Origin: Aquila chrysaetos chrysaetos
Taxonomy: Eukaryota > Chordata > Aves > Accipitriformes > Accipitridae
Assembly: GCF_900496995.4 (NCBI RefSeq)
Contig: NC_054457.1
Span: forward strand, 1,862,196 to 1,926,195
Direction: 5' to 3'
DNA: 64,000 nt
Positions 12,598 to 22,343 of this stretch are shown piece by piece (position 1 is the first letter of the stretch; every line of letters starts with the position of its first letter). A program made the position numbers and the translations under genes. The notes under the pieces were generated by a model that saw nothing but the letters and a program-made list of their open reading frames with translations, searched no databases and was not told where the DNA came from.

Positions 12598-13253
12598 TGA
12601 TAGCATATGTCCATACATTTCATGTGGTTTGTTCAAACTTTTATGGTTTTAATATTTTGTACCTTCTATGGAAACTGGTTTGCTGCTAGGTGACTGTAAA
12701 AGTGAGATTTGGTAAATAATCATTAGAAATCTTATACTAACACTATGATTGAAACAATAGACAAAAGTATAGCCAAGCAATTAACTAGTAGAGGTTAGTT
12801 ACTCCTAAGTTTGGCAGTTCTTGGCTCTTATGACTAGATGTTCCTGTATGCTAGATGAGAACAATGTTGAAACTGACCACATGTGAATGAAACTGCGTTA
12901 AGCTTCAAGATCAAAGAACAAGGACAAGAACAAAGACTTCAAGGACAGCCAACAGAATCTCAAATGGGTCGGTGGTCGCAAAAGCAGCCCTTCAACTCAA
13001 ATGGATCCTTCATTGCGCATGATTGGATGTAGGCAGTACTAAGATAATCAGTTGCAATCATTTTTATGTATATGTATACTAATCTGATTAATATGCAAGT
13101 AGTTATTCTATATAACCTGTTTGTGCTAAAGCTGTGGCATGCATGCTAGGTGGAATTATCCCCCATGCATCCAGTGCTGCAATAAAGAATGCCTGCTTTC
13201 TAAAACTCCAAAATGAGTCTTAGAGAGTTTCTTCAACCAGCTTTTTGGTATCA
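12598..13253 (+). mobile_element. Solo LTR-A (ERV-A2 family), forward
   Basis: Starts TGATAGCATATGTCC and ends TTTTTGGTATCA, the same ends as the 3' LTR of ERV-A2 (33739-34402, reverse), to which it aligns throughout by eye. It has an AATAAA signal near 13182. The flanks ACAG (12594-12597) and ATAG (13254-13257) may be a 4-bp duplication with one change; four bases is the size typical of gamma-like (ERV1) integrases. It lies antisense to the host gene. Confidence 0.88.
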
Positions 13254-13257
13254 ATAG

Positions 13258-15208
13258 CTGCCCCAAACTTTACGTTTCACAGATCAAAGGATAACTAAGG
13301 CTTTCTGGAATGTATAGCTGATACAATTTGATGACTAGGTTACAAGCTTGTGGAGCTGGAGGAAGGTATTTATCTGTGAGGAAATGAGAAGCTAGTAACT
13401 TGAATACAGAAATATTTAAGGAATAGCAATGTGAAAATAAGCATAAGTACACTTCACTTCAGCTCTAATAATACTATTTGTATTTGAAGTTTATAAATGT
13501 AATTGGTAACACCTTTAAATGATTACTACTACTTGATATTCATTGATTGGTATGAGATACTGATAAACCAAGCCTTATTATACCTAAGAACATAAGCAAG
13601 TAAAGGGCTATTCTACTCTGATTCGTTTCTCTAATACCACTGAATTCCATGTTCTTCTCTTAGTGATTTCATATCAGACATTTCCATTTTTCACATTTAA
13701 AAATAAAAACGAAAGCATTATTAAATGTCAGCCTTAACACTGAAGTGAACTCCATCCATCTTTCACTGGCAAAGATTCTGCACTGTAATAGGTGTGCAAT
13801 TACAACTATTTAAACCAACCTGCACAGATAGGATATTTGGATAAGTAAGGAGAGTTTTAAGTTTGTTCTGAGTTGCGTTATTTTTGCAATACTAATACGA
13901 GTAAAAAAATAAATAAATCTATTTTTAATAATTAAAGTGAAGAGACATTATCTATCTTAATATGCATACAAAAGAAATTAAGAGTATTTTACAAATAATT
14001 TGTCAGAGTAATGCCTCTTTGTAAAGGAGCTAGGTTATGAAACACTCCAAAAAGACTTGGTACTGTGTGTCTTGATCATGCATTGCTGGAGATAGTTCAT
14101 TGGAAAAGTACAGTAGAATCCCATATTAATTACTCATCTTCCACAACAGTAAAGAAAGGCACTGTAAAACGTGCTTCCGCACAGAGCAGATACTAAGTAA
14201 GATCAGATTGGGGAAAGGGGAATGGGGAAGCAACTTAAAACACCAGTCTGCTATATCAGAGTCCCCAGCAGCTTTTCATTCATAAAATAGCATTGAAATT
14301 GAGATAATCACTGAGGTTAATAACACCTGAATTTAAACGTTTATAGTATAAACATCTCTCTGCCCTGATGTTGTCCTCTATTAAATAGGTGCTAAAATGT
14401 TTTCTTACTAGCCACCCTTAAGACAAGAAGTGAGAAGTTCTTCAATATTTAAATCAAGCAGAGGTCAATTAAACAACAAGAAAGGTGCTGGTGTGGTTAA
14501 AGAAACAGAGAGAAGATGCATTCAGTTCCCATAGGAAGTTTTGAGAGGAGAGACCACAATCAGTCTGATCTGCAGCAATCTTTTATAGGTCCTCCAGTGA
14601 AGCAGTACTGATTTTTATTATACTGATCGCTCTTCCACAATACTTATTCCCCTTAAAAACTGGTGGGTTATACACCAGACTATGACCAATGGCATGGCCC
14701 AACACACAAAACAAGTATCTGAACTTAAGCACGAAGGAGAAAAAGTTCCCTCTCTCTTGCATGCACACACACAACACCAAGTATCAGCTGGACAGTGTCT
14801 CCACATCAAAGAGTAGTTTTCTAAATTTCTCATTATTAATACTGAGAACACCACAGCCCAAAATAGCTTAAAGATCACTCTGTTTCCTCTAAATAGGACA
14901 TTAATATATATCTAAAACCAGTGAGTTAGTATATTTTGTTTTCCATTAATGCTAGTAAAACCTTTTCCTCTAGCTCCCAAAGTAACCCACTTACTCAGGC
15001 TGGATTTAACACTCCATAAGCAGGATAGCAATGCTACGTCAACGGATATCTTAGCCAAAATGCTTCCCCTTGTTTTAAGAGGAAAGAATCAACCCTACCT
15101 CAAAATTTTAAAAACCCCACACATCATATAGGAAAACAGGAGAGCGTGTGTATGTGAGAATGTATGTGTCCACGTGTATTTTCACACATATGCACACACA
15201 GAGCCATC
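13258..15208. other. Host intron sequence, nothing recognised
   Basis: About 2 kb of AT-rich unique sequence leading to the CpG island. Near its right end (15140-15200) there is a short mixed GT/CA-rich simple repeat. No exon recognised. Confidence 0.55.
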
Positions 15209-15348
15209 TTTTGTGGGAGGCATCTATTGCAGCATTGCAATTTTTATTTTCATATATATGTGTAAAAATATATATATAAAATAGATCTTATATATGTATG
15301 CGGCTATAATACATAAATTGCAATGCTACAATAGATGTCTCCACAAAA
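15209..15348. repeat. 140-bp imperfect inverted repeat with AT-rich loop
   Basis: The left arm (15209-15245, core CATCTATTGCAGCATTGCAA) and the right arm (15312-15348) are reverse complements with only a few mismatches over about 35 bp. They enclose about 65 bp of alternating AT/TA. Such a unit could extrude a cruciform or fold as a hairpin RNA, or could be a small palindromic MITE. It sits immediately inside the CpG island edge. Confidence 0.7.
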
Positions 15349-15424
15349 TATGACTGGCCCTACCCACCACAGAGTGGCCTGGGCCAAAACGTGGCCGTTT
15401 TCCTGAAAACTCACACAAAACTTG

Positions 15425-16320
15425 GCACCACGCAAGCCCAGGCCCGCACCCCACGGCGTCCGGGCTCCGCGTCGGGCGGAAGCCAGGCGAGGCGAGGGAC
15501 GGCGGGCCCAGCTGAGGAGAGACCGGACCGGGCCGCCCCCCGCCGCGGGAGGGCCTAGCTGTCCCCACCGTCCGCCCGAGTCCTGACGGAGCCGCATCTG
15601 CCCCCCTCCGCGGCCTCGGCAGTCCCCACGCCAGCGGGCTCGGCGCGGCCACGCCAGCCTGCCCTGCGATAGCCGCGAAGGGCAGCGGAGGGCGGGCACT
15701 GCCGCCAGGGAGAAAGCGCGGCACCCGCGGGAGATAGCGGCAGGGGCGCAGGCGGACACCTGGCGTCGGAGCCTGCCGGGGCTTGCCGCGGCGGAGAGCG
15801 CGGCCGCTCCGGCCCGACTACCTGCTTCCCAGGGGGAAGCACGCCCAGCGCCGACCGGCACGGCGGGCCGGATCCGCCTCCCTTACCACGGCTGCAGCAA
15901 GCGGCCGCCGGGTCCTTCCGCTTACCTAGCCAGGCCCGGCTACGCTGCACGGAGAAGCGGGACGCCCCGGTAGGTTACCCCTCACATCCCCGCCGCGCCT
16001 CACCTTAGCCGGCCAGACAGTCTCCCGCGGTGGTGGCAGGATTGGAGAAAGGAGGAAACCGGGCTCCCTAGCAGCGTTCACAGCGCTCTCCAGCTCACTT
16101 CCGGTTTCCCTCAGACCTGCTGTCCGGCGCCTGATATCATCTCCCCCAGCAGCCTCCCCTCCTCCCCCCCTCGCCGCTGACGCACTCCCACTACTACACC
16201 TCGAGCCGCCGCAGCTCGCCCCGCGCCCCCTGATATGGCGGCTGCAGGGGTCCTCGCGCCATCGCGGCTCCTGAGGTACCAGAGCCGTCGGCGGCAGTAG
16301 TAGTACCCGTGCTCCCCACT
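15425..16320 (-). promoter_or_regulatory. FAM169A: CpG island, likely promoter and exon 1 of the host gene
   Basis: An abrupt shift from AT-rich DNA to about 0.9 kb of very G+C-rich, CpG-dense sequence. It is the only such island in the window that is not part of a provirus. It lies 5' of the FAM169A-like coding exon. A good minus-strand splice donor (TAAG then GTGAGG) falls at plus 15998-16007, and another (CTAG then GTAAGC) near 15921. Either could end a non-coding exon 1. Open frames across the island are unlikely to be genes: they lack domains and are a by-product of composition. Confidence 0.68.
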
Positions 16321-16337
16321 ATAGTGTTACCTGATCA

Positions 16338-16507
16338 GAAAGTAACTCCCGAAACACACAAAGTATGTTTAGAGAGGAGACATTGCTTTATTCTGCGCAG
16401 GGTGCAAGGTGGAAGATTTCCACAAATCGAGCACACTTACTGAGGTTTATCAGTCCATACTTATACACTACACTTAAAACACCACGCCTATCTAATACAT
16501 ATGTTCT
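16338..16507 (-). mobile_element. Probable LTR 3' fragment beside the CpG island
   Basis: The minus strand reads like an LTR R/U5 end, with AATAAA (plus TTTATT near 16388) and short flanking pyrimidine-rich blocks. No second copy is in the window, so the family is unknown. It marks the left border of the retroviral cluster. Confidence 0.4.
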
Positions 16508-16855
16508 GATAGCATACGTCCATACGTTCTGTATGGTATTGATACCAAAAAGCCAGTCGAAGAAACTCTCTAAGACTCGTTTTGGAGTTTTAGAAAGCAG
16601 GCATTCTTTATTGCAGCACTGGATGCATGGGGGATAATTCCACCTAGCGTGCATGCCACAGCTTTAGCACAAACAGGTTATATAGAATAACTAATTGCAT
16701 ATTAATCAGATTAGTATACATATACATAAAAATGATTGCAACTGATTATCTTAGTACTGCCTACATCCGATCATGCGCAATGAAGGATCCATTTGAGTTG
16801 AAGGGCTGCTTTTGCGACCACCGACCCATTTGAGATTCTGTTGGCTGTCCTTGAA
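16508..16855 (-). mobile_element. Truncated reverse LTR-A with a stray forward LTR-A start
   Basis: 16540-16855 is the 3' half of LTR-A in reverse (TGATACC... through the AATAAA region), closely matching 33739-34040 and the reverse complement of 12940-13253. Just before it, 16508-16536 resembles the first 29 bp of LTR-A in forward orientation. The two pieces therefore meet head-on. The right side is cut precisely where the ERV-E LTR begins (16856). Confidence 0.8.
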
Positions 16856-17085
16856 TGTAGGGTACGGCGTTCGGAAGATCTCGCGATGTCACGGAAAGGT
16901 AGAAGGCTAGTCGTCGCCTCCCTATGACATATCAGTAATCCCAACTACCGTTGTTAGTATAAAAGGAATTAACTGCGCAATAAAAGAGGAAGTTGACACT
17001 CGCACTGTATGTGTTATCTGTCTCTTCCCTGGTCCGGGCCAACCAGTGATCTAATCGCGGCACCTTGATATGTAGCAATGCTACA
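16856..17085 (+). mobile_element. ERV-E 5' LTR, short alpharetrovirus-like
   Basis: A 230-bp LTR bounded by perfect inverted ends TGTAG...CTACA. It has a TATA box (GTATAAAAGG near 16959) and an AATAAA signal near 16979. It is followed by two bases or so and a primer-binding site. Such a short LTR with this primer site resembles avian alpharetroviruses and related endogenous elements, and differs from all other LTRs in the window. A matching 3' LTR was not found here. Confidence 0.85.
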
Positions 17086-17088
17086 TAA

Positions 17089-17106
17089 TGGTGACCCCGA
17101 CGTGAT
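17089..17106 (+). promoter_or_regulatory. Primer-binding site, tRNA-Trp type
   Basis: TGGTGACCCCGACGTGAT directly after the LTR. From general knowledge this is the primer site used with tRNA-Trp by avian sarcoma/leukosis-type retroviruses. Its position 3 bp after the LTR end supports the LTR boundary. Confidence 0.82.
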
Positions 17107-17123
17107 CGATCGCACAGGCAACG

Positions 17124-18402
17124 ATGAAGCTTGCGCAAGCGATTAAGGTATTAAAGGCGTTAGCCGATGAGGTGGGTGCCCGCGATTCGATTAGGAAGGG
17201 CCCCACGGGCGAATGCATCCAATGGTTGCTGCACCGGGGAGACATTGGGTCTCCTAGATAAGTTTTGAGCCCCCCAAATTGGGGAGAGATTCGGGAGTCC
17301 TTGCTCCAATCCGCGCTCGCGGGCGAGCGCAGAGCTGCTGAACGATTGCAGAGTTGGGGGAAGGTAGAGAAGGTGGTCGCGGCGGTACGGGAGGCTAAGG
17401 CGTGCTGGTTGGCAGCGCGAGCTGCTGTGTCTGCGGATGAAGAGCCGCCTCGGGGACAGCGGGGACAGTGCCCTCGGGGACAGCGGGGACAGTGCCCTCG
17501 GGGACAGTGAGTCAGACGGAGCGGGCGACCGTGGAGCGGGGCTCGCAGAGTGGTCCGTCTTTGCGGACATGGGCACGGAGGGTGCGGCGGAGACGGAGGT
17601 TTTTCCTGTAGGGGCGGCACCAGCGGGACCTGATGCGCCCCCCCCCCAGTATCCATGAGAGGAGTTGCGGCGGGTGGTTCGGCAGCTCATGGGGGAGGGA
17701 CGGTTTGCAACGCCTCAGGCGCAGGCACGGGGCATACGCGGACGTGACTTTACGGCGGTCGCAACAACTGCCTTGGCCGCACTTAGGCGTGTCGCGGCCA
17801 TGGATAGAGCGGACCCCCCTTGCGTGAAAGTTCGGCAGGGGATTGCCGAGAGGTTTACTGCCTTTTTAGATCGGCTTCAGCTTGCTGTGCAGGCGGCAAA
17901 CCTTCCGGAGGCGGCTAAAGAGGCGATTGTGCTTGAATGTGCTAGGGCTCAAGCTAACCCACAGAGCGCGGCGCTTGTCTCTCATTTGCCAGCGGGTTCG
18001 TCGCTAGGCGACATGATACGCCAGGTACTGGAGAGAGAGCAACACCGGGAAGCGCGTCCGATAGTGGCGGCCTTGCAACAAGTTTTGCAGGCGGGTGCGG
18101 GCGCTTGTCACCGATGTGGGGGTAGAGGCCATATAGCGAGGGATTGCGCAACCAAACCCGGAGGGTCGGCCCAGGAGGTGGGGGCGGGCAAACTCCATTG
18201 TTGGAAATGTGGCAAGCTCGGGCACAGAGCTCGGGAATGCCGCACCAAGATCCAGCAGGGGGCTCCGGGGTGTGCAAAACAACGGGGACCGATGTCGGGA
18301 AACGGTACGAGGGGGGGGATGGGGGCCGGGCCCTCCCCTTCGGTTTTTGTACAGGGCCCAGCGACAACAACCCAGGATCAAACAGTGCTCCCGTGGAACT
18401 GA
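17124..18402 (+). pseudogene. ERV-E gag (broken)
   Basis: Gag starts at the ATG 17124, 17 bp after the primer site. The matrix-like part stops at TAA 17259-17261, and the same frame continues (SPPNWGEIRESLLQ...) to a stop near 17508. A different frame (17665-18402) then carries the capsid C-terminal part, with a major-homology-like segment near 17838 (QGIAERFTAFLDRL). Two CCHC zinc knuckles follow: CHRCGGRGHIARDC near 18105 and CWKCGKLGHRAREC near 18201. Two knuckles are usual for alpha- and betaretroviruses. Most of the capsid N-terminal domain is missing. The overlap with the protease frame is a -1 step, and a G-run near 18312 could be the slip site. Base composition is much richer in G+C than in the ERV-A family. 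Confidence 0.85.
17443..17510 (+). repeat. 24-bp tandem repeat in ERV-E gag
   Basis: CTCGGGGACAGCGGGGACAG units, each with a short TGCC tail, repeat about 2.7 times at the end of the matrix-like frame. The reading frame ends in the array. Slippage here may have helped break gag. Confidence 0.75.
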
Positions 18403-18720
18403 CCGCCGAAGGGGAGGGGCATGAACAGGGCAATGTAACAACAGTTCCTACAGTTCCTCCTACTGCCCAAATAGCATTGACCATGAGCAAGAAAACCCGT
18501 CCGGAAAGGGTGATCGCTCTAGAGGTGGGATTACCCCTTTTTCCACCCTGCATTAGTCTGCTAGCCCTGTTAGACACCGGAGCAGATGTTACCGTGATTC
18601 CAGTTCATGTCTGGCCCCCAGAGTGGCCCACCACAGTACACGGTCAATTGATTGGGGCTGGGGGTAGGCCTAATCAATGGGTTCTATTTGATTGGAAAAT
18701 CATAAAAGAAACAAAAGTTA
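18403..18720 (+). pseudogene. ERV-E protease fragment
   Basis: In the frame -1 to gag, an aspartic protease is readable. The catalytic motif LLDTGADVTVIP lies near 18568-18603, followed by a flap-like GAGGRP near 18658. The protein then runs without a stop into unrelated gag-like sequence, so the C-terminal protease motif (GRD-type) and all of reverse transcriptase are missing. Retroviral proteases cleave Gag and Gag-Pol as dimers; this copy cannot complete the fold. Confidence 0.8.
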
Positions 18721-19300
18721 CAATTGCTCAGTATGGTTTAAAATCTCCTTTTACACAGGCAGTTTTGTCCCATACATTTTCTGGGTCAACCTTAACTCCA
18801 CATGACTCACGAATGCTTGCTAAAATCCTGTTGTCGACATGGAAATTTATTTATACTGCGCTGGTGCATTTACAGCCAGCAGAGAAAATCATATCAATAC
18901 AACCTGATACTGCTTTTGAGGAGGCAGTTTGTAAGGAGGCTGCTAAGGAGCAGGATTCTGATTCCGATAATAATTCTTTTGCATCAGGCAGGGTGGACTC
19001 TGAAAAAGAGCCGCATTTATATCCCTCATTACCTCCACCGCTGCCTGCCGCGGCCGTCCCGTCGCTGCCTCCCACGGCCTCTGCGCGGCCGGGACCGCTG
19101 CCGTGCCGCCGCCGGCCCCCCCCCCCCCAACCCAATCGCCTGGTACTCCCTCTCCAGGGTTTGCTGAACTTAAAACAGAACCTGACTTTACTACGCTGCC
19201 TGTATCTCCTTCTCCTGCTAATCCCTCTAACTCTATGCCTCTGTCTAATCCGTGACGATTCACTTAATGATTTGGGAAAAAATACACATAGTTTGATGCA
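18721..19300 (+). pseudogene. Betaretrovirus-like gag fragment fused after the protease
   Basis: The open frame continues past the protease into a segment reading YGLKSPFTQAVLSHTF and LTPHDSRMLAKILLS, which resembles betaretroviral/ERVK capsid. It is followed by an acidic stretch (DSDSDNN near 18958) and a proline-rich region (about 19030-19130, with a C-run at 19114-19126). Proline-rich spacers occur in ERVK gag proteins. The order differs from a normal gag, so this is a rearranged or recombined piece. I would not assign a function. Confidence 0.55.
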
Positions 19301-19329
19301 ACGCTGTCGAGAAAAAGCTCTACAGCAAG

Positions 19330-19850
19330 GAGATACCATGTTTACTTTTCCTGTTGTATGCACACCTGCCTCAAGAAATGCAAGAACCTCAAGAGTTAGA
19401 GTTGTTAGGATCAGTCATCATGAATGCCTGTGTGATGTTTAATTACATCTATAACACCACTCGAAAGGGTCAGAATATAAATGCTATTTTGCCTGTATAT
19501 AGAAATGCTACAGCTTGGTGTAACTATCTATTCCAGAATATCACACTCTTTTTTCTATTCCAGCTGCTTTACCTGTGGGGATATTTTAATTTGTGGAGAT
19601 AGAGCGTGGGAGAGGAATTCCATCGAAACTTAACAGGAAGCCATGTAGCCTCGGACAACTTACGTTACTAACACCCGATATCAATATGATTCACAGTAAA
19701 GGGCTCATGATAACTGACACAGGTTTAAGTGGATGGCTAGCAAGTTTTGGAATTATGGGATGGTTGAAAGATTTGCTTATGCATGGCTTAGTTATTTTAA
19801 TTGTAATATTAGCAGTTGTAATGATTGTACCACGTATCATAAAATAGTTG
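19330..19850 (+). pseudogene. ERVK-like env remnants with TM helix
   Basis: Two short frames. One contains several N-glycosylation motifs (NTT, NAT, NIT between 19450 and 19560). The other (19593-19847) ends in WLASFGIMGWLKDLL followed by a long hydrophobic helix (LVILIVILAVVMIV), typical of the membrane anchor of a retroviral TM subunit. Surface subunit, fusion peptide and disulphide loop are absent. An A-run (19891-19909) and a purine tract follow. Confidence 0.62.
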
Positions 19851-19911
19851 AACGTATGATTGCAAAAGCATTTCATGTAACTTGGCTTGAAAAAAAAAAA
19901 AAAAAAAACCA

Positions 19912-20701
19912 ACCAAAAAGGGGAAATTGTGGGAGATGTCATGGAAAATAGGGGAACATTTCTTTGAGCCTGATTATTTAGAGTTAGAATAAGTAGGCTG
20001 CAGTTAGCATGAGTGGGCCGGAGTACGTGACAGCTGCAGTATGAACGGACTTTGAACCACCAGAGAAACAATGGACATGAGGAACTTGGACAGTGGAACA
20101 ATTAATAAACAAGATAACAGAACTGCAGAGGCAAGAAGGAGCTGCAAGAGTTTTATCGCAATTAAGCAAGCTGTCATTTCGGCTTAGAGCATTTAGCTGC
20201 GGTATGGGGACTTAGGAGTTGGTTTGTATCTTTGTTAAAAATTGGGGTTTCTTTTATTCTTGTGTATTTTATTAGGTATAATGTTGCTTTTACTGTGTTT
20301 AATTAATTGTGTTCATAGATCTTGTAGGTCACCTTGGCCAACATAACAGGTCAAGATTCTCTGTGCACTGCAACCGCATCACAAAGCCCATGAACCAATA
20401 GACAGGATGGCTACGACTCGTGCAGCACGCCTGGCCAGCGAGCGCATGCGTCATAGGCTCCCCATGTTGCAACCGAGGCGAATTTTGGCACCCGCTGGCC
20501 ACGTGTGCTGAAATCCGTTCCTCTGCAAATGTATAAATACCAGGATTTTCCGAAGAGCATCGGGTTGGTGTACAGCAAGGCCATCGTTGCCTCCGTGGGG
20601 ACACCCACATAAAGCTGGCACCTACCGATTGCTGGGCTGAGTTCGCGGATGGTGGTGACTAGATCTGTTAATGCTCTTTTTAAAGAAAAAGGGGGAATTG
20701 T
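19912..20701 (+). mobile_element. ERVK-like 3' region: polypurine tract, LTR-like block, second tract
   Basis: A purine tract (AAAAAGGGGAAAT) is followed by TGTGGGAGATG at 19928, a plausible LTR start. Downstream are a TM-like hydrophobic stretch (about 20210-20300), a TATA-like TATAAATACC (20531) and finally a second purine tract (AAAGAAAAAGGGGGAATT, 20682-20699) before another TGTGGGAACA. The block thus mixes LTR-like and env-tail-like sequence, probably pieces of two related proviruses. Boundaries are uncertain. Confidence 0.45.
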
Positions 20702-21056
20702 TGTGGGAACATATTTAGCTAACGGTCACAAGAGCATTCCAGATGCCTTTAGAAGGCCTTGAACAGAATAAACAAGAAGACAAAAATAAGAAAGATACCA
20801 ATTAGAAAAACACAGGTGCACATTCCACGATAAAGAGAACTTGGCACAAACAACCTCAATTCGGCAGTTTATCTTGACCAATTAGACTGAGACAAGTTTC
20901 GCATGTTTTAGTTAGTATAACCAATTATATTTTATGTTTATGCACGTGTACAGTGTTGATATAACCAATCATTAAGTGTAACTAGGCGCGTGGACAGTGC
21001 GTGAATAATGTGTGCAACCAGTAGTAAAATAGCTAAACGCATGTAAGCTCTTAGTT
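20702..21056 (+). mobile_element. 5' part of an ERVK-like LTR (truncated)
   Basis: Begins TGTGGGAACA directly after a polypurine tract, as a 3' LTR should. It continues about 350 bp and then meets integrase-coding sequence without a poly(A) signal or LTR end. Either the LTR was cut by recombination or the join is a deletion. Confidence 0.45.
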
Positions 21057-21524
21057 GCAGGGGAATGGACACTAGCCTCTTCTACGGAGATAGCCGGTAT
21101 GCTGTTGAACGCCTTACCTTGTACATGGCATTCCTTATAACAGCACCGGCCAGGCCATTGTAGAACGAGCACATCGAACCTTAAAGACCCTCCTAGATCG
21201 GCTTAGGGAGGGGGAGCAGGCGGAGCCCTCCTGGTCACGGGATAACTCACCTGTTCTCCGTACACAGCGTCTCCTGTTAACTGCGTTAACTTCATTAAAT
21301 CAGACAATTCGGGGGGACCTGGACCAGACGGCGGCGCAACGACATTTTACGAGTACGAAAGAGAAAGGCCCCTACCCGTTGGTCCGTATGCGTGATCCTT
21401 CAGACACGCCGATGGGATGGGCCGTTTGAGCTGCGTTGCCTCGGGCGGGGGTACGCCTGTGTACAGATGCCTGAAGGGCTACTGAAATGGATCCCTAGTC
21501 GTATGGTTCGTCCTGCCCTAACCT
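21057..21524 (+). pseudogene. Alpha/beta-like integrase C-terminal fragment
   Basis: The frame reads IPYNSTGQAIVERAHRTLK (from 21130), the part of the integrase core holding the third catalytic acid (E of VERAH). It continues to a C-terminal DNA-binding domain ending near 21522, with a one-base frameshift near 21410-21420 and the reading WDGPFELRCLG... resumed after it. The first two catalytic acids are missing. Integrase inserts viral cDNA into host DNA; this fragment cannot. Confidence 0.8.
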
Positions 21525-21750
21525 AGTAGTGTTTGAGTGTTTTTCTTTACAGATCGCTGTCATCCTTTCCTGGCTTGTGACGTCCTGGGTATCTGATACG
21601 AATTTCTGGCAGTGGATGCAAAACCAATTGGGGGGCCCGATGTGTATTCGGATGACATCCCTCTCAGAGCCCATCAATACGTGTCTTTATGGGATCCGGC
21701 TGTCTGAGACGGAGCTGAAAACGTTGTGTACGAACTGTTTCACAAATTGA
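21525..21750 (+). pseudogene. Env N-terminal fragment after the integrase
   Basis: A short frame follows the integrase stop. It has a splice-acceptor-like TTTCTTTACAG (21542-21552), then a hydrophobic leader (IAVILSWLVTSW) and a sequence with Trp and Cys residues that suggests the start of a surface subunit. It ends at TGA 21748-21750, beside the reverse LTR that starts at 21759. Assignment rests on position and the leader. Confidence 0.55.
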
Positions 21751-21758
21751 GCATTCGG

Positions 21759-22343
21759 TGATGGAGTTCAGTATTCTTTATTGCAGCGCTGGAAGCACGG
21801 GGGATCGCTCCTCCAAACGTGCTTAACCACGAGCTTAACTGTATGGGTTAAATACATGCCTTACATACATATTCACTAGATTTCCGAGAAATGTTATGCA
21901 TAGTCATTAGTTATCCAAAAAGCTATTAGCATATGTAAATGTCCTTTACGCAAGCGCATTGGAGGTCTCTGGTGGTCGTCCGGAGTCCTCTGGTGGTCGT
22001 CCATAGTCTTCCTCACTTGTCCACTGTTTGACCCTTGTTGTATGAGTTTGCGCAGTATGCTCCTCTTCTGGGCCTCACAAACAACTTCTCTGCTTATCTC
22101 CTAACTTTAGCTCAGACATCACAAAAGACAGAACATCTCCCCTTATCACACAGGATACCTCCATAAACAAGACATATCATTACATACACAGGCTTATGTC
22201 CTTGGCTTGTCTACGTAAATCAACTTATGAAGACAGTTGTTAATCTTTTAACAAATTCTGAAGTCCTTTATCTGACAATACACTGAGTCAAAACATACGT
22301 TCTATTTCTGCATCTACTAGGCCTAGTGTCAGCCTCTGCATCA
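21759..22343 (-). mobile_element. Reverse LTR joining two proviruses
   Basis: On the minus strand it starts TGATGCAGAGGCTGACAC, ends AACTCCATCA and has AATAAA near plus 21780. The R region (GGAGCGATCCCCCGTG...CCAGCGCTGCAATAAA) is shared with the ERV-A1 LTR at 28615-28650, so it is a related but distinct gamma-type LTR. The flanks (TCGG, ACAG) do not match. The left neighbour is an alpha/beta env and the right neighbour is ERV-A1 pol, so it sits on a rearrangement junction. Confidence 0.8.

Noticed and set aside
15304..15950. Long minus-strand open frames of 130-185 codons in the CpG island
   Set aside because: They lack domains, are rich in Arg/Pro/Gly/Ala and overlap each other in several frames, as expected from very high G+C. 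Treated as promoter/5' UTR.
20408..20512. A 34-codon frame starting MATTRAARLASER
   Set aside because: Short, in an LTR-like block, with no second copy or motif to support it.
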